Assembly (NCBI RefSeq): GCF_040358985.1
Contig: NZ_CP132932.1
Span: 2,170,001 to 2,234,000, forward strand
Source: Tunturibacter empetritectus
GTDB taxonomy: Bacteria; Acidobacteriota; Terriglobia; Terriglobales; Acidobacteriaceae
Length of the DNA: 64,000 nt
Direction: 5' to 3'
The notes under the pieces were generated by a model, which ran no database searches, had not been told where the DNA came from, and saw only the letters and a program-made list of their open reading frames with translations. Shown piece by piece: positions 10,505-18,668 of this stretch. How positions within the stretch are numbered: the stretch's first letter is position 1; each line of letters begins with the position of its first letter. Both the position numbers and the translations under genes were made by a program.

Positions 10505-13500
10505 CTAGGCTGAGCCGGGCGAGTCAACCTCGGTCCAGGGAAGAAACAGAGAAAAGATGGTGCCGTGGTGGACTGGGTGTTCGCTGCTGCGATAAGTAAG
10601 TTTGCCCTGATGGCGAGTGACGATGCCAGCAGAGATCCAGAGCCCGAGGCCTGTCCCGTTGAGGTCCTTGGTAGTGTAAAAGGGCTCGAACAGACGAGCC
10701 TTTACCGCGGGGGACATGCCATGACCAGTGTCAGCGATGGTGATGCGAATGCCGTGACGCGGCTCTGCAGAGTCTGTCAAGAAGTTGGTAGCGTCATGGG
10801 CGCGAACGATAAGACGGCCACCGCTGCCGCGCATGGCGTCGATGGCATTCGCGATCAAATTGTTAAGGACCTGTCGAATGTCATTTTCGAAGCAGAGTAT
10901 CGTCGTACTCGTCTCGTAGTTTGCTTCTACATTGATGTGCGAGTTGGCGAGGCGGCCCTGATAGAGATTGAGGACGGCATCGACAAGATCAGCCGCGTTG
11001 ACCTGGGTGGCGCGCACAGCCTGACGATGGAAGCGGAGAGTCTGAGTGGCGATCTGACAGACACGGGAGAGTTCGCCCTGCGCTGTGTGGAGATACTCGC
11101 GTGTGTTTTCCGGCAGATCGGCGGAGAGGTCGATGAGATAAAGCAGGTTGGTAATGGCTTCGAGCGGGTTGTTGATCTCGTGGGAGATGGAGCTGGCCAG
11201 GCGACCCACCGCGGCCAGCTTTTCACTCTGAATGAGAGCAGCCTCAGCCTTCTTCTGAAGAGTGACCTCGAGGATGACAGCGGCGATAGCCTCTACCGAG
11301 CCGTCCGCTGCGAAGACGGGAGAGTAGCTGACATTGAAGGAACGTTGTTCGTCGGGACGTCCAGGGAGTTCGCCGTGTAGTAGCTGGCTGCGTACTGGTC
11401 GACCTGATGCCGCAGTCAGTAGTAGTTCTCTAAGCCCCGGAAGGGAGATGACATCGGTGATGACCTGCCCGAGAATCTTCTCCCGAGGCAAACCGATGAT
11501 CTCGACCTGACGATCGTTGATCCGGAGATAGCGGAGAGTGGCAGCGTCGAAGAGAGCGAGCCCGACGGGAGCGGTTTGATAGATGGACTCCAGCTCGGAG
11601 CGCTGACGCTCGGTCTCTTCCTGGCGTCGCTGCAACGTCTCAGCGAACGTCTTGCGGTCGTCGATGTCGATGGCGACACCAAGCCAGTGAAGAATCTCGC
11701 CCGCGTCGTCGCGAACTGCCTGAGCGCGAAGCCACCACCAGCGAGAGGAACCATCTTTGGCGCGGATCAACCGAGCCTCGAGATCATACTCGGCTCCGGT
11801 TTCGACGGAGTGAGTCCAGGCTTGCAAGACTCGCTGCCGGTCTTCGAGGTGAAAGGCATTGAGCCAATTGTGGCCGCCAAGTGTCTCGATCGTGAGTCCG
11901 ATGTAGTCGAGGAATCCTTGGTTGGCATAGTTAATGCTGCCATCAGGCGCACCCATCCATATGGCTTGCGGGTTCAGATCGGCGAGGACGCGATAACGGG
12001 CCTCGCTGGTAACAAGGGCTTCTTCGCTCTTTTTACGGTCCGTGATGTCGATGGTGAGGCCGCGAAGGCTGACTGGCTTGCCATCGATAAAGATAATCTG
12101 GCCTCGGTTCTCAATCCAGAGAACACGACCGTCTGCCGCTCGTATCTGACACTCAACAACAATCATCTGGCCGGTCTCAACCGCAGCCTGCACTGCCGAA
12201 GCAATCGTAGACAGATATTTGGGGAGAAGAAATTTCTTGAAGGTACGAGCGTCGGGGATCTCGGCAAGAGGATGGCCAAAGACCGGATAAGAGCCAGCCC
12301 CGTAGGTCGCGATGCCCGTGGCGTAGTCTATGTCCCAGGTCGCCGCGCGAGCGGTCTGCTGGACCGAAGCGAGTAGATCCTGCTGCCGCTTGAGGGCCTG
12401 ATCGGCCTGATGACGAGCGGTAACGTCGCGGAAGAAGAGAACAATGCCGTCGTCATAAGGCCGGCATTGGATGGAGAGCCAGAAGTTGAACGGCTCTGGA
12501 TAAAAGGCTTCAAACTCGCCAGGAATGCCTTCCTCCATGGCGCGATGGTAGTGATAGCGGTATTCGCTGTTTGGTTGGGCTGCAGCGGAAAACTCCTCCC
12601 ACAGATTTTTACCCAGAAGCTCCCCTATGGGATTGAGCAGCTCTCTCGCCCGGCGATTGAGAAAGGTGAAGTTCCAATCACGGTTCAGGCTTACGACAGC
12701 GTCGGTGGTGGTTTCAAGAACCTGACGGAGTTGGCGGGCGGCAGCATTGCGAAGCAGCTCTGCGCCCTTGCGGTCGGTGATATCGCTCGAGAAGATGATG
12801 ATGCCGTCTTCGAAGGGGCGCGCAGAGACTCGGAACCATATGTCGAGCGGCTCGGGATAGTAGGCCTCGAACTCGGTAGCGATGCGCCGCTCCATCGTGG
12901 TGCGATAGTGAGAGCGGAAGGGCTCCTTCTGGTTCGACGGAAAGCGCTCCCAGAGATCTTCACCGATGAGTGTGTCGGTCTTGAATATGTTGAGCGCGGC
13001 ACGGTTGGCAAAGGTGCAGCTCCAGTTCCGATTAACGCAGACAATCGAGTCGGGCGACGCGTCGAAGATCTGCTGCAGCTGACGAACCGCTGAGTCGCGA
13101 AGGCTCTCGGCGCGTTTGCGGCCGGTCACATCGCGGTAATAAAGAGCGACGCCCTCGTCGGTGGGGAGAATGTGCACGTCGACCCAGACATCGAAGGGAG
13201 CGTAGAAATGCTCAATGTGCTGAGGGACGCGGGTCTGCATCGTGGTGCGGTAGGTGCGCTCCAGAGCCGTGCCTACCGTCTCAGGGAAGAGCTGCCAGTG
13301 GGTCTTGGAGTTGATATCGGAGGGCTGAATGCGGCTGATTCGAACGGCTTCGGCGTTAGCATAGGTCACTACCCAGTTGCGGTCGAAGAAGAGGATTGCC
13401 TCCGGCAGCTGTGCCACCAGTCGCGCGAGACCGTCGTTCTCGGCGTCGCTCTCCCGCCGGAACTGAGCACGGCGATTGATAGTGACAGGCGCTTTGGTAA

Positions 13501-13513
13501 TGGAGTCAGGCAT
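10505..13513 (-). CDS. Multi-PAS sensor histidine kinase
   Basis: 1002-residue kinase without obvious membrane segments, so probably cytoplasmic. Six PAS-type domains in order: about 28-140, 148-258, 268-375, 390-500, 510-630 and 645-765, several ending in the DxTxRK(K)xE linker. Then comes a HisKA dimerisation domain with phospho-acceptor His778 in SSISHEINNPLE, and a HATPase domain with N-box NNLIANAIDA, G1 box DTGHG (about 928) and G2 box GTGLG (about 953). There is no receiver domain and no adjacent response regulator, so the partner is elsewhere. The first three PAS domains resemble each other (FYPEPFNFW / YYPEPLDIW / FYAPFDVW), pointing to internal duplication. It lies 25 bp downstream of the yceH-like gene and is probably co-transcribed. 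The sensed signal is unknown. Confidence 0.92.
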   Translation of the reverse strand: MPDSITKAPVTINRRAQFRRESDAENDGLARLVAQLPEAILFFDRNWVVTYANAEAVRISRIQPSDINSKTHWQLFPETVGTALERTYRTTMQTRVPQHIEHFYAPFDVWVDVHILPTDEGVALYYRDVTGRKRAESLRDSAVRQLQQIFDASPDSIVCVNRNWSCTFANRAALNIFKTDTLIGEDLWERFPSNQKEPFRSHYRTTMERRIATEFEAYYPEPLDIWFRVSARPFEDGIIIFSSDITDRKGAELLRNAAARQLRQVLETTTDAVVSLNRDWNFTFLNRRARELLNPIGELLGKNLWEEFSAAAQPNSEYRYHYHRAMEEGIPGEFEAFYPEPFNFWLSIQCRPYDDGIVLFFRDVTARHQADQALKRQQDLLASVQQTARAATWDIDYATGIATYGAGSYPVFGHPLAEIPDARTFKKFLLPKYLSTIASAVQAAVETGQMIVVECQIRAADGRVLWIENRGQIIFIDGKPVSLRGLTIDITDRKKSEEALVTSEARYRVLADLNPQAIWMGAPDGSINYANQGFLDYIGLTIETLGGHNWLNAFHLEDRQRVLQAWTHSVETGAEYDLEARLIRAKDGSSRWWWLRAQAVRDDAGEILHWLGVAIDIDDRKTFAETLQRRQEETERQRSELESIYQTAPVGLALFDAATLRYLRINDRQVEIIGLPREKILGQVITDVISLPGLRELLLTAASGRPVRSQLLHGELPGRPDEQRSFNVSYSPVFAADGSVEAIAAVILEVTLQKKAEAALIQSEKLAAVGRLASSISHEINNPLEAITNLLYLIDLSADLPENTREYLHTAQGELSRVCQIATQTLRFHRQAVRATQVNAADLVDAVLNLYQGRLANSHINVEANYETSTTILCFENDIRQVLNNLIANAIDAMRGSGGRLIVRAHDATNFLTDSAEPRHGIRITIADTGHGMSPAVKARLFEPFYTTKDLNGTGLGLWISAGIVTRHQGKLTYRSSEHPVHHGTIFSLFLPWTEVDSPGSA

Positions 13514-13538
13514 GGCGGTACAGAGTACGGGCAGAACT

Positions 13539-14258
13539 TCATCTTACAGAGGAATCGCCGCCAGCCCCAGATGCTTCTGCTTGCGCCTCAAGGCTGGCTT
13601 CGAGGTGGCTAATACGGGACGTCAAAGTTTGAATCGCTGCATAAAGGTTCGCAACCTCGGCCTCGAGATGAATAACCCGTTGAGCGGTCGAGGCGCCGGT
13701 CTCTGCTCGCTCAACCCGTTCAGCCGGGTACGCAGTGAGGTCCGGCGGCGCGCCGAGAAGATGAGCATAGCGGGCCTCTCGAGAGCCCGGTTGGCGAGGA
13801 AGGACCGTCACTAAGGGACTGGCCTTCTCCGGCGTCGATTCGTCCGTCGTCGGGCGAGCGGCAAGGCGTTCGAGGGTGGACTGGACAGCCGCAAGGTCAT
13901 CGAAGGTGTAGAGGCGGTCGGCGCGGCTGCGAAGCTCGCCCGGCGTCTGAGGGCCGCGTAGCAACAGCAGACAAACGACGGCTGTCTCGTCGCGACGGAG
14001 GTTGAGGACCGTACGGATACGATGCTCATACTTGGGGACGCGGGACTCGCGCACCGGATTGGTGAGGGCAAGATCTTCGAGGCCATGGAGCGCCTGCCGA
14101 ACCTCCTCCTCCGTCAGTTCCATCACAGGCTCGCGGCTGGAGCGCTGGTTACACGCATTGACCAGGGCATTCAGCGAGAGCGGGTAGTTCTCAGGCGTGG
14201 TGATCTCTTTTTCAATGAGTGCGCCGAGAACGCGGAGCTGAATAGGGTCGAGATGCAT
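13539..14258 (-). CDS. YceH-like DUF480 protein
   Basis: 239 residues, matching the UPF0502/YceH family (about 215-220 residues in enterobacteria). N-terminal tandem winged-helix region: LDPIQLRVLGALIEKEITTPENYPLS is strongly diagnostic, followed by LNALVNACNQRSSREPVM and a second wing with AVVCLLLLRGPQTPGELRSR. A C-terminal coiled-coil-like segment (about 185-225; HLEAEVANLYAAIQTL) ends the protein. The function is unknown in general; the fold suggests DNA binding or regulation. It lies directly upstream of the histidine kinase in the same orientation and diverges from the ornithine cyclodeaminase-like gene. Confidence 0.88.
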   Translation of the reverse strand: MHLDPIQLRVLGALIEKEITTPENYPLSLNALVNACNQRSSREPVMELTEEEVRQALHGLEDLALTNPVRESRVPKYEHRIRTVLNLRRDETAVVCLLLLRGPQTPGELRSRADRLYTFDDLAAVQSTLERLAARPTTDESTPEKASPLVTVLPRQPGSREARYAHLLGAPPDLTAYPAERVERAETGASTAQRVIHLEAEVANLYAAIQTLTSRISHLEASLEAQAEASGAGGDSSVR

Positions 14259-14329
14259 ATCTACTAGAGTGCCACAAGCACTCTGGTCTGGTTCATTCGA
14301 TAATGGGAGGACGACCTGAGGAGTGCCGG

Positions 14330-15235
14330 GTGTTATCTATCGACGAAGAACAAGTGAAGGCGTCGCTCTCCTATGACGAGCTGATTCCGGCGATGCGGCA
14401 GGCGCTGAAGGATCTCTCTGCCGGACGCGTGTTGCAGCCACTGCGAACCGTTATCTCGGTGACCCCACACTCCGGATGGTTTGCCGTGATGCCGGCCGTC
14501 TACGGAGACGTGATGGGGGCGAAGATGGTCACGTTTTACCCAGGCAACGCCGATAGAGGAGAGCATACGCATCAGGCGGTGATTCAACTATTTCGCGCAG
14601 ACACAGGTGAGCCGCTCGCAATAATGGACGGCCGGTTGATTACGGCGATGAGGACGGCGGCAGTATCGGCCGTGGCTGTCGATCTGCTCGCGTCGCCTGA
14701 GGCGAAGGTGCTTGGCATTCTAGGGAGCGGAGTTCAGGCCCGATCCCATCTGCGAGCGCTGTCGCGGGTTCGAAAGTTTGAGGAGATTCGCGTTTGGAGC
14801 CGAACCGAGAGCAATGCGAAGAGGTTCGCCGAGGAGGTTGGGGCGCAGGTAACGACGGCGGCGGAGGCGGTCTCCGGCGCGGACGTCGTGCTGACGCTGA
14901 CCAGCTCGCCCGAGCCGGTACTCTTTGGCCGATGGCTCAAAAAGGACGCGATGGTCTGTGCAGTCGGCGCCGTCACGCCAAATCGCAGGGAGTTAGACGG
15001 CGAGGCGATGCAGGGAGCCGTTGTGGTCGAGTCCCGCGAAGCCGCCCTGCGAGAGCCGGGCGATATTCTGCTGGCAAAGGCGCAGGTAAGCGCTGAGATC
15101 GGAGAACTGCTACAGGGAAAGGAGCTGGAGAGAAGAGACAGACCCGTGGTGTTTAAATCGGTCGGCATTGCTATCGAAGACATTGCTTCGGCGAAACTCG
15201 TGTACGACCGCATGGTTGGAGCTGTCAGAAGCTAA
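14330..15235 (+). CDS. Ornithine cyclodeaminase / mu-crystallin family protein
   Basis: About 301 residues with the family's Rossmann core: GILGSGVQARSHLRAL (NAD-binding GxGxQA), preceded by the substrate-binding lysine region MGAKMVTFYPGN and DGRLITAMRTAAVSAVA. Members include ornithine cyclodeaminase, alanine dehydrogenase (AlaDH/OCD), ketimine reductases and opine-forming enzymes. The exact substrate cannot be assigned, and KxxFYPGN with RTAA fits the family in general. The GTG at 14330 is chosen because GAGGAG sits 6 bp upstream and gives the usual length; an ATG at 14303 would add nine residues without a ribosome binding site. It stands alone, divergent from the yceH-like gene. Confidence 0.85.
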   Translation: MLSIDEEQVKASLSYDELIPAMRQALKDLSAGRVLQPLRTVISVTPHSGWFAVMPAVYGDVMGAKMVTFYPGNADRGEHTHQAVIQLFRADTGEPLAIMDGRLITAMRTAAVSAVAVDLLASPEAKVLGILGSGVQARSHLRALSRVRKFEEIRVWSRTESNAKRFAEEVGAQVTTAAEAVSGADVVLTLTSSPEPVLFGRWLKKDAMVCAVGAVTPNRRELDGEAMQGAVVVESREAALREPGDILLAKAQVSAEIGELLQGKELERRDRPVVFKSVGIAIEDIASAKLVYDRMVGAVRS

Positions 15236-15431
15236 TTATTGATAACAAAACGCTTACGGCTTCTGCGGACAAGAGTCTCCGAAGTTGGAAGGCCAATTCA
15301 AATATGACACTAAAGTTACAGAAGCAACGCCGGGTATTGGTCGATGAGTCCGATAAACTAGAAAGAGGAAATGACGAATTGCGGACCGCATTTGGGGGCT
15401 CGCATTCGACAATGGGACCAGGAGAGTTTGG

Positions 15432-16196
15432 ATGCGGAGATTGCGCGCAAACAGTTTTGCCGCGGTTGCGGCTATTACGATTTTCGTATTTGGGTTGAGC
15501 GGTTCCTCCTGGGCTAGAACCGTGCGTACCCGGGTCCACGCCGGCTTACGCAGCACTCTTCGTACCTCCGCTCGAACCAAAACGCATCCAGTCGCCATCA
15601 CCGGCGAAGAGGTGGTGCCTGGTGTGATGCCAGACGTCGTCTCTTCGGGTGCGGTCTCGGGTGAGCTGCCCGATGAGGGAAAGCCCTATCAGCTGCGGAT
15701 GACGAATCTGCACACTGGTGAGAGTCTGGATATTATCTACCGGGTCGGCGATACCTACATTCCGGAGGCGCTGGAGAAGCTGAACTATTTCTTGCGCGAT
15801 CACTACACGCAGGACGTGGTCCAGTACGAGCCGAAGGAGTTCGACGTGCTTCACGCAATGATGTCGCGGCTCGGACGGGTTAGTGGCATCATCCAGGTGG
15901 TCTGCGGGTACAGAACACCGGAGACGAATGAGGCGCTCCGGCACTCGTCGATAAAAACCGGAGTTGCTGAGCACAGCCAGCACATGGAAGGTCATGCGAT
16001 TGACCTTCGTGTACCGGGAGTTTCGACCGCGCAGCTGAGGAATACGGCGCTCTCGCTCCACGCCGGCGGAGTCGGCTATTATCCGATATCGCAGTTTGTC
16101 CACGTCGATGTGGGTCCGGTACGAGAGTGGGTCTTTGGTGCCGCACCTCGCAAGCCAGGACGCCGCTATCATGCCGCCAGGGCGACGGGGATGTAG
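15432..16196 (+). CDS. Exported DUF882/M15-type peptidoglycan peptidase
   Basis: 254 residues, signal peptide about 1-28 (FVFGLSGSSWARA-like cleavage). The C-terminal half (about 115-240) is the DUF882/peptidase M15A domain also seen in YcbK: QVVCGYRTPETNEALR, then zinc-ligand motif HSQHMEGHAIDLRV (H..H...D) and the last ligand in FVHVDVGPVREW. It is expected to bind zinc and cleave peptide cross-links in peptidoglycan in the periplasm, or act in L,D-transpeptidase-linked remodelling. The N-terminal about 85 residues (with TGEEVVPGVMPD..) have no clear domain. The gene is monocistronic, followed by a terminator at 16307. The ribosome binding site CCAGGAGAG precedes the ATG. Confidence 0.87.
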   Translation: MRRLRANSFAAVAAITIFVFGLSGSSWARTVRTRVHAGLRSTLRTSARTKTHPVAITGEEVVPGVMPDVVSSGAVSGELPDEGKPYQLRMTNLHTGESLDIIYRVGDTYIPEALEKLNYFLRDHYTQDVVQYEPKEFDVLHAMMSRLGRVSGIIQVVCGYRTPETNEALRHSSIKTGVAEHSQHMEGHAIDLRVPGVSTAQLRNTALSLHAGGVGYYPISQFVHVDVGPVREWVFGAAPRKPGRRYHAARATGM

Positions 16197-16306
16197 TTCG
16201 CTCGGCCTGCAGTTGTATCTTCCTTCCCACTTCCGTACAAAGTATGCAAACCCGCTTCAAAGCAAGACTTTGACTCTGGATTACACAGCGATTCCTGTTA
16301 AGCAGA

Positions 16307-16331
16307 AAGGCCCGGCATTGTGCCGGGCCTT
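16307..16331 (+). terminator. Terminator after the M15-type peptidase
   Basis: Perfect 10-bp stem AAGGCCCGGC (16307-16316) / GCCGGGCCTT (16322-16331), 5-nt loop, followed by CTGTCTTCC. The T-tract is weak but the stem is strong; it lies about 110 bp after the stop codon. Confidence 0.75.
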
Positions 16332-16440
16332 CTGTCTTCCTAAATTCCTAAATTAGTTGTAGCAGCGGCGCGAAGAATGTTTGCCTCGGATGTGCTCGAG
16401 GGTAGCCGAGAGAGAATGTCTGTCGACTATACTTCGCGGC

Positions 16441-16977
16441 ATGGAGTCTCTAGGGCGACGGCTCAGGATAAAGCGATGGGGTCTGCCGGTGGCACGCGAG
16501 ATTGCCGCGAAGATCCTTGCCGACAGATCCGCGGTTCGTTCTTTGGTGCGGGAGCTCTTCGGCGACGACATCGAGGTACGCAAGCGTGCAGCCGATGTTG
16601 CGCGGCGGATCACCGAGAAGGACTGCAGACTGCTGGAGCGCTATGCCGACGAACTCGCGGGTCTGCTGGAGACGCTGCCTGCGGAGGAGTCGCGGACGCG
16701 TTGGCATCTTGGGCTGGTGGTTCCAAGGGTTGCGCATACTCGTATGCAGCGGCTGCGTGCCGCACGAACGATGTCGCTGCTGGCTGAGGATGAGAGCAAT
16801 GTGGTGAGGTGTTCTGCGGTGGAAGGTCTCGGACTGCTTGCAATGCAGGAAGCCTCGCTGCGGGATGAGGCAGAAGAGGTGATCGAGCGGTCTTTGCGCG
16901 AAGGAACAAAAGCGATGAAATCGAGAGCGCGAGGAGTAAAGCGGCTTTGGGCGAGGAGTGAGCGAAAAAAGAAATGA
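16441..16977 (+). CDS. HEAT-repeat-like helical protein
   Basis: About 178 residues, all-helical and rich in Arg, Ala, Leu and Glu. It contains at least three HEAT-like helical pairs (about 25-60 with DDIEVRKRAADVARRI; 60-95; 110-145 with DESNVVRCSAVEGLGLLA), and a basic C-terminal tail (..RARGVKRLWARSERKKK). HEAT proteins of this kind usually act as scaffolds or nucleic-acid-binding adaptors; no catalytic motif is visible. Its stop codon overlaps the promoter/operator region of the Phd-PIN module that follows. The start is uncertain: a TTG-initiated frame begins at 16381; ATG 16441 gives the more coherent domain. Whether it belongs functionally with the toxin-antitoxin module is unknown. Confidence 0.7.
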   Translation: MESLGRRLRIKRWGLPVAREIAAKILADRSAVRSLVRELFGDDIEVRKRAADVARRITEKDCRLLERYADELAGLLETLPAEESRTRWHLGLVVPRVAHTRMQRLRAARTMSLLAEDESNVVRCSAVEGLGLLAMQEASLRDEAEEVIERSLREGTKAMKSRARGVKRLWARSERKKK

Positions 16978-17009
16978 CTACAGTGGTCAAAATGACTAGA
17001 ATGGTCATA
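16974..17009 (+). promoter_or_regulatory. Tandem operator-like repeats over the TA promoter
   Basis: Two 18-bp tandem units (16974-16991 and 16992-17009) that match at 15 of 18 positions, each with near-palindromic half-sites TGACTA..TGGTCA. They coincide with a sigma70-like promoter: ATGACT (16974-16979), 17-bp spacer, TAGAAT (16997-17002). The predicted transcript would start near 17009, just before the ribosome binding site GGAGGCGGGAG of the antitoxin. Phd/YefM antitoxins are known to repress their own operons by binding palindromes in the promoter, so these are probable autoregulatory sites. Confidence 0.7.
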
Positions 17010-17024
17010 ATGGAGGCGGGAGAG

Positions 17025-17285
17025 ATGGCGAACTGGGCAGTGGCAGAGGCGAAGGCAAAGTTCAGCGAATTAATTGAGATGGCGCAAGCGCGGGGTGCGC
17101 AAGAGATTACGCGCCACGGCAAACTCGTCGGTGTGCTTGTGTCCCCTGAGGATTGGAAGAAGGCGAAGCACACCCCGACGGGGAACGCCCGAACCATGTC
17201 CGACTTCTTCAAGAACTCCCCGCTGGCAGGCTCCGGCCTTGATCTGAAGCGGTCCCGCACCAAGGCCAGGAAGGTTGAGCTTTGA
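17025..17285 (+). CDS. Phd/YefM-family antitoxin
   Basis: 86-residue type II antitoxin. The N-terminal Phd fold is evident from MANWAVAEAKAKFSELIEMA and GAQEITRHGKLVGVLVSPEDW; the C-terminal part (about 60-86, basic, SGLDLKRSRTKARKVEL) would be the toxin-neutralising tail. ATG 17025 is chosen because GGAGGCGGGAG lies just upstream and because the operator-like repeats occupy 16974-17009; earlier in-frame ATGs at 16974 and 16992 lie inside those repeats. The stop codon overlaps the toxin start by 4 bp, so the two are translationally coupled. Expected to form a DNA-binding complex with the toxin and repress the operon. Confidence 0.9.
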   Translation: MANWAVAEAKAKFSELIEMAQARGAQEITRHGKLVGVLVSPEDWKKAKHTPTGNARTMSDFFKNSPLAGSGLDLKRSRTKARKVEL

Positions 17286-17695
17286 AGTACCTTCTCGATA
17301 CCGATTTGGTGTCACAGTATACCAAGCGGCCTCCGGACCCTCGCGTTGATGCCTGGGTGCAGCGCACGGACGACAGCGACCTCTACATCTGCGGCATCAC
17401 CTACGCCGAACTGTGGTACGGCATCAACCTTCTTCCTCCGGGCAAGCGACGGTCGGAGTTGGAAAGCTGGATCGAGGACGACCTCTACATGCAGTTCTTC
17501 AACCGTGTCGTCGGTTTTAGTCTCGATGTCGCGAGGCGCTACGGAAGCCTGATGGCGCGTGCGAAGAAAAATGGCCACAATCCAAGCTCGATGGATGTCC
17601 TGATCGCAGCAACCGCCGCAGCAAATGGAATGGCCGTTGCAACACTGAACCGCAAGGATTTCGAGAAGCTTGGGGTGGAGTTAGTGGAGTTTTAG
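17282..17695 (+). CDS. PIN-domain (VapC/FitB-type) toxin
   Basis: 137-residue PIN-domain ribonuclease. The expected acidic cluster is present: Asp6 (YLLDTDLVS), Glu43 (TYAELWYGI), Asp105 (SSMDVLIAA) and Asp126 (LNRKDFEKL), which bind Mg/Mn for single-strand RNA cleavage. In characterised VapC toxins the target is often tRNA or rRNA; the target here is unknown. The start is a TTG overlapping the antitoxin stop by 4 bp, typical of such modules. All catalytic residues are intact, so it should be active. A third gene encoding an Abi_C-domain protein follows after only 22 bp. Confidence 0.91.
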   Translation: MKYLLDTDLVSQYTKRPPDPRVDAWVQRTDDSDLYICGITYAELWYGINLLPPGKRRSELESWIEDDLYMQFFNRVVGFSLDVARRYGSLMARAKKNGHNPSSMDVLIAATAAANGMAVATLNRKDFEKLGVELVEF

Positions 17696-17717
17696 ACCGA
17701 AAGTAAGGTGAACACTG

Positions 17718-18536
17718 TTGGAATATAAAATCCCTGTCCCGCTCGTCGCTGTGATTGCGGATGTATTCAGTAACCACTACACCCACACTGAAATAGACTC
17801 CCGCTTTTTCGCTGCTGGGTTCCCCGCTGATGTGCCAGTGGGAAATAAGCAGCAAAAGTGCCACGCATGGCTATTGCGCGCGAATCAGCAGGATGAAGCA
17901 CCATTATTGATGGTTGGTCGTTTGATTGAAGAACTAATGGAGACGGTACCTCCTCCGACTTTGGGCGGCGGAGAAAGTCCGTTAGAAGCTCATCGCGCAA
18001 GAATTTCCGCTCAATTGAGTGCTCTCGGGCTGTGCTATCAGACAGGTGGACACATTCTTCAATTGGGGACAAGTGCTGCGAGCCGGACTTTGCAGCAGAT
18101 TGTGCATGATCGCGATCTCAAGGGCGTTCATTTAGAATTTGATCTCATCTTCGCGAACTTAGAAAGTGATCCAGCAGCAGCTGTAACTGCGTCTTGTGCG
18201 CTCTTAGAAGCACTATTCAAAACATACATCGCAGACGAGAAACTCACTCTTCCGTCTGACCAAAGCATCTTGCCACTATGGAAGGTTGTCAGGAGTCATT
18301 TGCAGCTTGATCCAGCGGATATGCAGGATGATGGCTTGAAGAAAATCCTGAGTGGTTTGGCATCAATCGTTGACGGGATTGCATCGCTTCGGACAAAGCG
18401 GGGTTCGGCCCATGGACACGACGGACGAACGAGCTTCCGCTTGGAACCGCGTCATGCACGTCTTGCATCACACGGTGCGTTTACCCTGGCAACGTTTTTC
18501 ATTGAAGTCGCCGAGACGAAGAAAAGGCGGAAATAA
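17718..18536 (+). CDS. Abi_C-domain (abortive infection family) protein
   Basis: 272 residues. The C-terminal half (about 150-268) matches the Abi_C pattern: CALLEALFKTYIADEK, then PLWKVVRSHLQLDP, then GLASIVDGIASLRTKRGSAHG and a final helix ARLASHGAFTLATFFIEV. The N-terminal about 95 residues are a helical domain with FFAAGFP..GNKQQKCHAWL and IEELMET, resembling small helical domains fused to Abi_C effectors; this is inference. The start is TTG with AAGTAAGGTGA upstream. It lies 22 bp after the PIN toxin with no terminator between, so the three genes are probably one operon ending at the terminator at 18588. The base composition looks less GC-rich than its flanks, suggesting acquisition by transfer. 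Likely role: anti-phage defence; mechanism unknown. Confidence 0.82.
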   Translation: MEYKIPVPLVAVIADVFSNHYTHTEIDSRFFAAGFPADVPVGNKQQKCHAWLLRANQQDEAPLLMVGRLIEELMETVPPPTLGGGESPLEAHRARISAQLSALGLCYQTGGHILQLGTSAASRTLQQIVHDRDLKGVHLEFDLIFANLESDPAAAVTASCALLEALFKTYIADEKLTLPSDQSILPLWKVVRSHLQLDPADMQDDGLKKILSGLASIVDGIASLRTKRGSAHGHDGRTSFRLEPRHARLASHGAFTLATFFIEVAETKKRRK

Positions 18537-18587
18537 AGGCGTTATAGATCATCTGATCAGTTTAGATGAAACGAAAACTTAGGCAGG

Positions 18588-18611
18588 AAGGCCGCCATTG
18601 CTGGCGGCCTT
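18588..18611 (+). terminator. Terminator of the TA-Abi operon
   Basis: Perfect 10-bp stem AAGGCCGCCA (18588-18597) / TGGCGGCCTT (18602-18611) with TTGC loop, followed by CGTTGTTGTTCT on the + strand. It sits between convergent genes and may also end the radical SAM transcript. Confidence 0.8.
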
Positions 18612-18668
18612 CGTTGTTGTTCTGTAGTTGGTGGTTTTGCGCGAAGCGCTTTTCGCCGAACGCGGAGT

